Assembly (NCBI GenBank): GCA_902728285.1
Contig: CACVBU010000818.1
Location: forward strand, 1 to 64,000
From: Clytia hemisphaerica
Lineage: Eukaryota; Cnidaria; Hydrozoa; Leptothecata; Clytiidae
Direction: 5' to 3'
DNA length: 64,000 bases
Below are positions 58,793-64,000 of the stretch, piece after piece. Below the pieces are notes generated by a model. The model made no database searches and was not told the origin of the DNA. It saw nothing but the letters and a program-made list of their open reading frames with translations. Both the position numbers and the translations under genes were made by a program. How positions within the stretch are numbered: position 1 is the stretch's first letter; each line of letters starts with the position of its first letter.

Positions 58793-61700
58793 ATGTTTAA
58801 AGCACTTTTTTGGGTATTTCTTTTGTACTTTGAAGTCCAAGGGCTGGATTCGAAAATCATTCGAAAAGGTGGACGTTTAAGAAGTAAGTATTTTTTGTAT
58901 TTTTCAAGGTACGCAATCAATAAGATACAGCCAAAGGCTAAACGCATGTAAGATCGGAAACCCCTTACAATTCTACGTTTACAGCTCAGTAATGCAGAAC
59001 ATTTAGAAAGTCTGGCGATTCTTTTCACGGCGTATGATAATCACAGTTTGAAGTTTTAATTGACAAGAAATAAAGGACCATAAAAAACCTGCTCTGTTTG
59101 GTTAAGGGGAAGACTAAATATGGTTTTTAATTATTGTTTGCAATAAATGAAATAAATCAAAGTCGTACACCCCTGTCTCAGTGACCCGGTGGCTTTTAAA
59201 ATTTCACCGGGGATAAAAATTTTTCTTTGTAAATCCAGTGGGGATTTTTCAAAGACAGAATATACCAGTGGGGACACAGAATTAGAATAAAAATTTCAGT
59301 GGGGATTTCGAAATTTTCTTTTTTTTCCAAGTTTGTTGAAACAGTACAGTAAGTGTGATAAACAAGCAGTTTTATTTCAATCTTTATGTAATTATATGGA
59401 TATGCATAATGCATAATAACCTTTTTCTTTCCTCCCACCCAGTCTTGATTGGGTCAATGAGGCTCATTAAAGTTGAATTACTTATATATCATTTCCTCCC
59501 TAAGTTTATTTGGCCAAAATTTCCAAACATAGACCTTTCATCTTGAATGGGTAGAATAGCAAAGAAATAGACAAGCTGTATTGAAGTAGCTACTTTCCTA
59601 GGCCAGTTGCCATATATATTTGATGAGATCAACGTCCTCATGATCGCGGACATAAATTTTGTATACCATGATCCTAATGACCAGATTATCTCAATGGTAC
59701 AAGATCGACTAATGGACCAATCGACTCTCAATTTAATATTACCCCACTTTTTCGGATTCGATTGTATTTGATTACGTTTACAGGAGGGATTTAGGATTTA
59801 AAAAGAGTGGTGTATCTCTGCTATTATGACGTAACGGCTACATAAGTGTCCAAGGAGGCGCCACCATGGTTGGGGCCGACGGGCCCAAATTTTTTGAAAA
59901 TAGGACCCTCTAGATTGGCTAAATATGGCCCCAAATTTCAAATTTTTGACAGTAAAACAGCAGTTTTTTGGTCGTAATATAGCAAAATTTCAAGGTCTTT
60001 TCAGAGTGGAAAAGGAAAATAATGGGTTTCCTAGTAGTTTAAAAATTTTCCATACTCAGGTCTAGAGTTCCTAAGCCAAGTTGCTTTTAGGCCATGTTGA
60101 GGCCTGAGCCCTTAAGCACTGCGTTGCTTATAAAATTAAAAACCGTTAAGCTAAAAAAGCTATGATAGAAAAAGAAAAGATCTCACAATTTCTTTTAAAA
60201 TCCATTCACTTTTTGAATAAATAGGTATCTCAACAAAAATAATATACACATTTTCTATTAAAAAACATGAAAATATCAGAAGCCTCACAAAGGGAGAGAG
60301 CCATAAAAATATACAAAAGAGATGAACAAGAAAATTGTTAGAAATTCTGTGTATATATAATCTATTATATCAAAACCTCTGTGAGAGAAAAAAAAAGTTA
60401 TGTTGAAGTTTTTTTGAATCAAAGTTGTTCATTTGTTTTGAAAAATAAAAATCTATTATCAAGCTTTAATGAAACTTATGGACATTTTTCAACAAAATTA
60501 AATATGAAATAAAATGTAAAAACTAGACAAACAGTAATATAATATGCCTCTACATTCATTTCTCCTTATGTCACTTTCATTAAAATTCCAAGAGACACCA
60601 GCCAAAACATAAAATAATTTACAATAATTCCAAAAAAATGAAAAACATTTCTCAGTCAAGCAAATGAATTCTTGGTTCTTTATTTTAAATCATAGCATAG
60701 GGTTTCTTTACTTTGTGTATATGCATGTCAGGATGATAGCGGAACAGGAATATAATCCATCAAAAATGAATTTAAAACATATTCCCAAGTTAGTTCAAGA
60801 AATGTCGTTTGATGTTTGAGCTCTGAGTTTGGGAAGAAGCACGTCAAATTATCAATATCATTGACCGATTCATAATTTTGATAACAAAAATCACATTCAT
60901 GGTCTTGAGAAGTCTGTTTACGATCTCTTTCTATCGGAACTATTTGACAGGTTCAGTATCATGCAATCAATTCAACAATTTTGTCTTTGTTGGTCACTAG
61001 ACTAGATAGCCCTATCATATGCTTCTGCTGCTGCTGTATTTTGCAGGCCATAGGTCATGCTGTATCATGATGGACAAAATAAAATTCCTCACAACAAGAT
61101 TCAAAGCAAATCATTCCCATAATTTTTGAGTACTTCTACAATGACAATATCCATTCTCTCCCTTGTATAAATTTCGTCTTATGACTGTTCTTTTTTCTTG
61201 AGGTAGAAATAAATCCAGACAAACATGTCCCTCTCAGGACTCAGCTTCTTGCAAAGTTTTCCAAGTTTGTTTTCCTTCTGTCTTCCTTTTCATCATAATC
61301 ACAGCAATCCATTCTTTTTAACTCGTACATAAAAAAGTCATAAAATTAAAATCTCAACATGACCCAATGGGAAAAAACTCTTGTCTAATGCTCATTCCGA
61401 CATTTTAAATTTTCCGGGGGTTTTGTTGTTTGGAATTGCTTAGGTCAGGATTGCTAGTTAACGGCTTGTCACTGTGCCGGGTGCATCGCCTTGGGCCCGG
61501 CAGGCTCGAATTTCAGTCAGGTTAAAAAAGGGGTACTGCTACCCATATTATAATAACATTACCCCCGTCTTTTTTGTCATTCTATAAGTATTTCCAAATT
61601 TTGTGTTCTGCTGAGCGAGTGTGGCTCCACGGATAGCGCGCTGGGTTTCTGATCAGAAACTCTTTCATTTGGTGGGTTCGAACCCCGGTCGGGCGCGGGT

Positions 61701-64000
61701 CAATATTTTCAAGGTAAGTTAAAACACTTTAGAATAGTCAGAAAACATAGTAAATAAGTTAGAAAAGTCACCAGGGGGTCAGAAAGAAGCCTCAGAGAAG
61801 ATAGGCAGAAATAAAAAGTCGATGTCGGAATGAGCAATAGACAAGAGTTTTTTCGTTCTAGACAGGCCTGTTCATAACAAAAAATCGGGATTTTCTAGCC
61901 TAGCTGAGCGCGTACTACTTAGGTAAAGAAATCTGTCAGTTTGTTTCGCTTAGCTTGCAAGCGTGCAAAATATATATTTAAAGGTATTTCAAAATCAAAA
62001 CAAATATGGTAGACAATCTAAATTGGATGTTAAAAAAATTGGCTGGCTGGATGAAGTTGCTTGACAATGAACAGTCAGTCTTAAAGATAAAGATTATCAG
62101 TTAAGAGTTAATCAAAGATAGAATAGCAGTTAGCAGTTTTTTAACATAAGTTTTCAAACTAAAGTTTTGTATAAATTCTGTTGATGTTTTTGAGCATAGG
62201 CGGGTAGCGGGGTTTTCTCAAAATCTTCAAGTTGCAGTGGGGACCGGCGGGAAAATAAAAATTTTGAAGATCTACTTAGTGGGGATCTAAAAAAATTAAA
62301 AGTTTTCAGTGGGGATTCCCCGGAGGCAAATTTAGCCCGTTTTTTTCCCCGGGGACAAAATTTTGGACTTTTTTTTCAGCGGGTGGGGGTGCCCAGCGGG
62401 TCTGTGACACGGGGGTGTCAAAGTCGTTATCCTGGTGCCTGAAGTTCTAAAAAGTCATGTGTCAACATTAAAAACATACATCTGTTGACATGAAGACCAA
62501 AATGCATTTTCCCAAAATGTTTCACAACTGAACCCCAAAACTAGTGAAAACGATTCCAAGAAGAAATATATGAAAAAATGAATCGTAAAGATTATTAATG
62601 GAAATAACACACCATAAATTCATATTTTAGGAAAATATCCTGCAAGCTGTCATCAATTGAATTTGAAAGTACAACCTGTCTCGCCAAGTCATCTATTTCT
62701 GCGTACGGCTAGACCAGTCATAATATCAAAACGAGGGCGAACTGACCTGTTTCAAGAAAACACAAAAGAAGGCGTAATAAGCGCTATTTGTGATCTCGGT
62801 GTTGAAGCAGTTGAGTACGATGTAGCCAAGACCAAAGATGATAAGCTGATTCTTTTCAATGATGGTAACACAAAAGTGAGTAAATCTTTTTTATACAATT
62901 AACCTTCTCTAATTCGAATCTCTGTTATTCGAATCGCTTTGTAATTCGAACTAAAATATTGGTCTCCTTTAAACCCTTTTAATTACTCTCTGTAATTCGA
63001 ATCTTTCTCTATTTCAAATAAAATTGTTTGGTTCCATGAAGATCGAATTAGAGAGAGTCAACTAACTAAAATTGATATTTCATCGAAACTTTTCCAAGTT
63101 TCTTTTGAAGCAAAATAGTTTGCTGATATTTAAGTCCCAGATGAACTGCAATATTCCAAACAAAAAGTCCCGGGGAAGGTGTACTGGGCTTGACGGCTGA
63201 TGGGGACGTGCTACTGAAGTTTCAAAAGTAGACCCTGACAGATCTGAGTTAAAAAATTTGGGACCCTGTCAGGAACGAAAAATCGAAAAAACCATTTTCA
63301 CCACCGAAAAGTGGCAAAAGCGACTAAAAGCAGACAAAGAAATTGAACAATTTTGTACTATTCACCCTGAAAATTGTCCAAAATAACCAAAGGTCGAACC
63401 TGTCAGATACACATTGGTACATTTAGGGACCCTGTCAGATATCTACAGAGTTGTAGCCGAGAGTACTTGATATCATGAAAGAAATACATTTCGGTGAGTA
63501 ATGCAATAGTTTAAGTTTCGCATAGCTAAGTAAAACTTCAAGTGATCCTGACCAGCGGCACATCCCCGTATCAAAATATCAAATCTTCAAGAGAGTCGGT
63601 AAAACTCATTTTTGGGGTTCTTAACTCTTAACTCTTTATTTTGGAAACGACAACTTATTAAAATCGAACTATCTCAGCTTTGGAAATAGCAAGATTGGTC
63701 AAGTTTGGGTTCATAGTTGACATCGGTCAACAATTCCCAGTTTTTCCCTGGTAGATAATAGGTTAGTATAACGTTTGATATTTAAATCATGAGATACACA
63801 TTATACCTCATAACGAAAGTATTTGTATTTACTTTAGCGTATGACGGGTGTTAATAAAGTTGTAGCCGAGAGTACTTACGAAGAGCTTCAAAAACTTGAC
63901 ATCATGAAAGAAATACATTTCGGTAAGTAATGCAATAGTTTAAGTTGCGTATAAGTAAGTACAACTGTTAACTTTTATTTAAATGTGAGCAAAGGATAAC
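58793..64000 (+). CDS. Secreted GDPD-like (glycerophosphodiester phosphodiesterase family) protein, 5' part
   Basis: Exon 1 58793-58883 encodes a signal peptide (MFKALFWVFLLYFEVQG). Exon 2 62631-62875 and exon 3 63838-63922 follow in phase (1, 0, 1), and the gene continues beyond the window. Exon 2 holds the GDPD N-terminal strand (PVIISKRG), the conserved QENTKEG, and VEYDVAKTKDDKLILFND; exon 3 gives RMTGVNKVVAESTYEELQKL, the segment after the HD motif. Family knowledge: GDPDs cleave glycerophosphodiesters with two histidines (HRG and HD) and a metal site including ExD. Here ExD is kept (EYD) but the positions of the histidines read KRG and FND. The protein may be catalytically impaired or a pseudoenzyme. 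Intron 1 holds a 3.25 kb transposon. Confidence 0.85.
61371..61854. mobile_element. TIR element carrying tRNA-like sequence, nested
   Basis: Inverted ends of 33 bp with one mismatch: GAAAAAACTCTTGTCTAATG and ATAGACAAGAGTTTTTTC. The body has two B-box-like words, GGCTCGAATTTC (near 61503) and GGGTTCGAACCCC (near 61673). Confidence 0.8.
61615..61700 (+). repeat. tRNA-Arg(TCT)-like sequence, not a working tRNA
   Basis: TGGCTCCACGGATAGCGCGC resembles the D-arm of tRNA-Arg (TGGCGCAATGGATAGCGC from memory). GGTTTCTGATC places TCT where the anticodon would be, and GTGGGTTCGAACCCC is a near-perfect T-arm and B box. The acceptor halves (GCGAGTG and TCGGGCG) do not pair, so it is a tRNA-derived fragment. 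Confidence 0.6.
62905..63062. mobile_element. pogo-like MITE
   Basis: CTTCTCTAATTCGAATCTCT at the left and GATCGAATTAGAGAGAGTC at the right, with internal TAATTCGAA repeats. Lies in intron 2 of the GDPD-like gene. Confidence 0.65.
63446..63505 (+). pseudogene. Decayed duplicate of exon 3 of the GDPD-like gene
   Basis: CTACAG precedes AGTTGTAGCCGAGAGTACTT and, after a gap of about 20 nt relative to exon 3, ATCATGAAAGAAATACATTT with donor GTGAGT. The next intronic bases (AATGCAATAGTTTAAGTT) also match those after the real exon. The gap shifts the frame into TGA, so it cannot substitute for exon 3. Confidence 0.8.

Larger units (their letters stand above)
59167..62418. mobile_element. ACACCCC-type TIR element, 3.25 kb, 9-bp target duplication
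   Basis: CAAAGTCGT flanks both ends (59158-59166 and 62419-62427). Left end ACACCCCTGTCTCAGTGACC and right end inverted ACACCCCCGTGTCACAGACC match at about 18 of 23 positions. Both subterminal parts carry degenerate CAGTGGGGAT units. The interior is AT-rich without a clear transposase and contains a nested element (61371-61854). It fills most of intron 1 of the GDPD-like gene. Confidence 0.9.

Noticed and set aside
61615..61700. Functional tRNA-Arg gene
   Set aside because: The acceptor stem does not pair, the anticodon loop is not standard, and it sits inside a transposon.

Overview
The window is nuclear DNA of an animal. It is AT-rich, its genes are split by GT-AG introns, and it holds metazoan gene families (WDR90/POC16, DEG/ENaC channels, a cytosolic sulfotransferase, a secreted GDPD-like protein) in a dense background of transposon relics. 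The retroelements are Penelope-like and BEL/Pao. Most of the rest are short inverted-repeat (TIR) elements, many with visible target-site duplications. An invertebrate is likely; the Penelope-type reverse transcriptase looks like those I associate with cnidarians, but I cannot assign a species. Two N characters (near 17474 and 19683) mark assembly uncertainty.

Layout. 1-7053 (+): the 3' end of one DEG/ENaC channel gene and a complete intronless paralogue, separated by about 4.8 kb of repeats. 7054-12840: long inverted-repeat elements and three exons of an unidentified coiled-coil gene (+). 12840-23180: two Penelope-like relics, one with an inverted truncated partner, and a decayed BEL/Pao retrotransposon. 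23181-23342 (+): the last exon of a sulfotransferase. 23599-47096 (-): 23 exons, about 1165 codons, of a WDR90/POC16 orthologue, from its CFAP20-like N-terminus to the start of a later WD-repeat block. Its C-terminal part is not in the window, and one WD exon between 35467 and 33935 was not found. Its largest intron holds an uncharacterised single-exon gene (+) with an apparent frameshift. 47180-51330: a long AT-rich minisatellite (about 28-29 bp units) 5' of WDR90. 52285-54699 (-): a low-confidence multi-exon gene. 58793-end (+): a secreted GDPD-like gene whose first intron is mostly one 3.25 kb TIR element.

The genes do not form one pathway. WDR90 is a centriole/cilium protein, and DEG/ENaC proteins are trimeric cation channels. 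The most useful signals are mobile-element structure that can be dated against itself (an empty and a filled site in the same window, matched 9-bp duplications, nested insertions), a GDPD-like protein with both catalytic histidine positions substituted, a channel with a duplicated coiled-coil N-terminus, and the truncated WDR90 locus beside a foreign-looking sulfotransferase exon. All exon limits were read by eye from splice signals and reading frame; none is supported here by transcripts.
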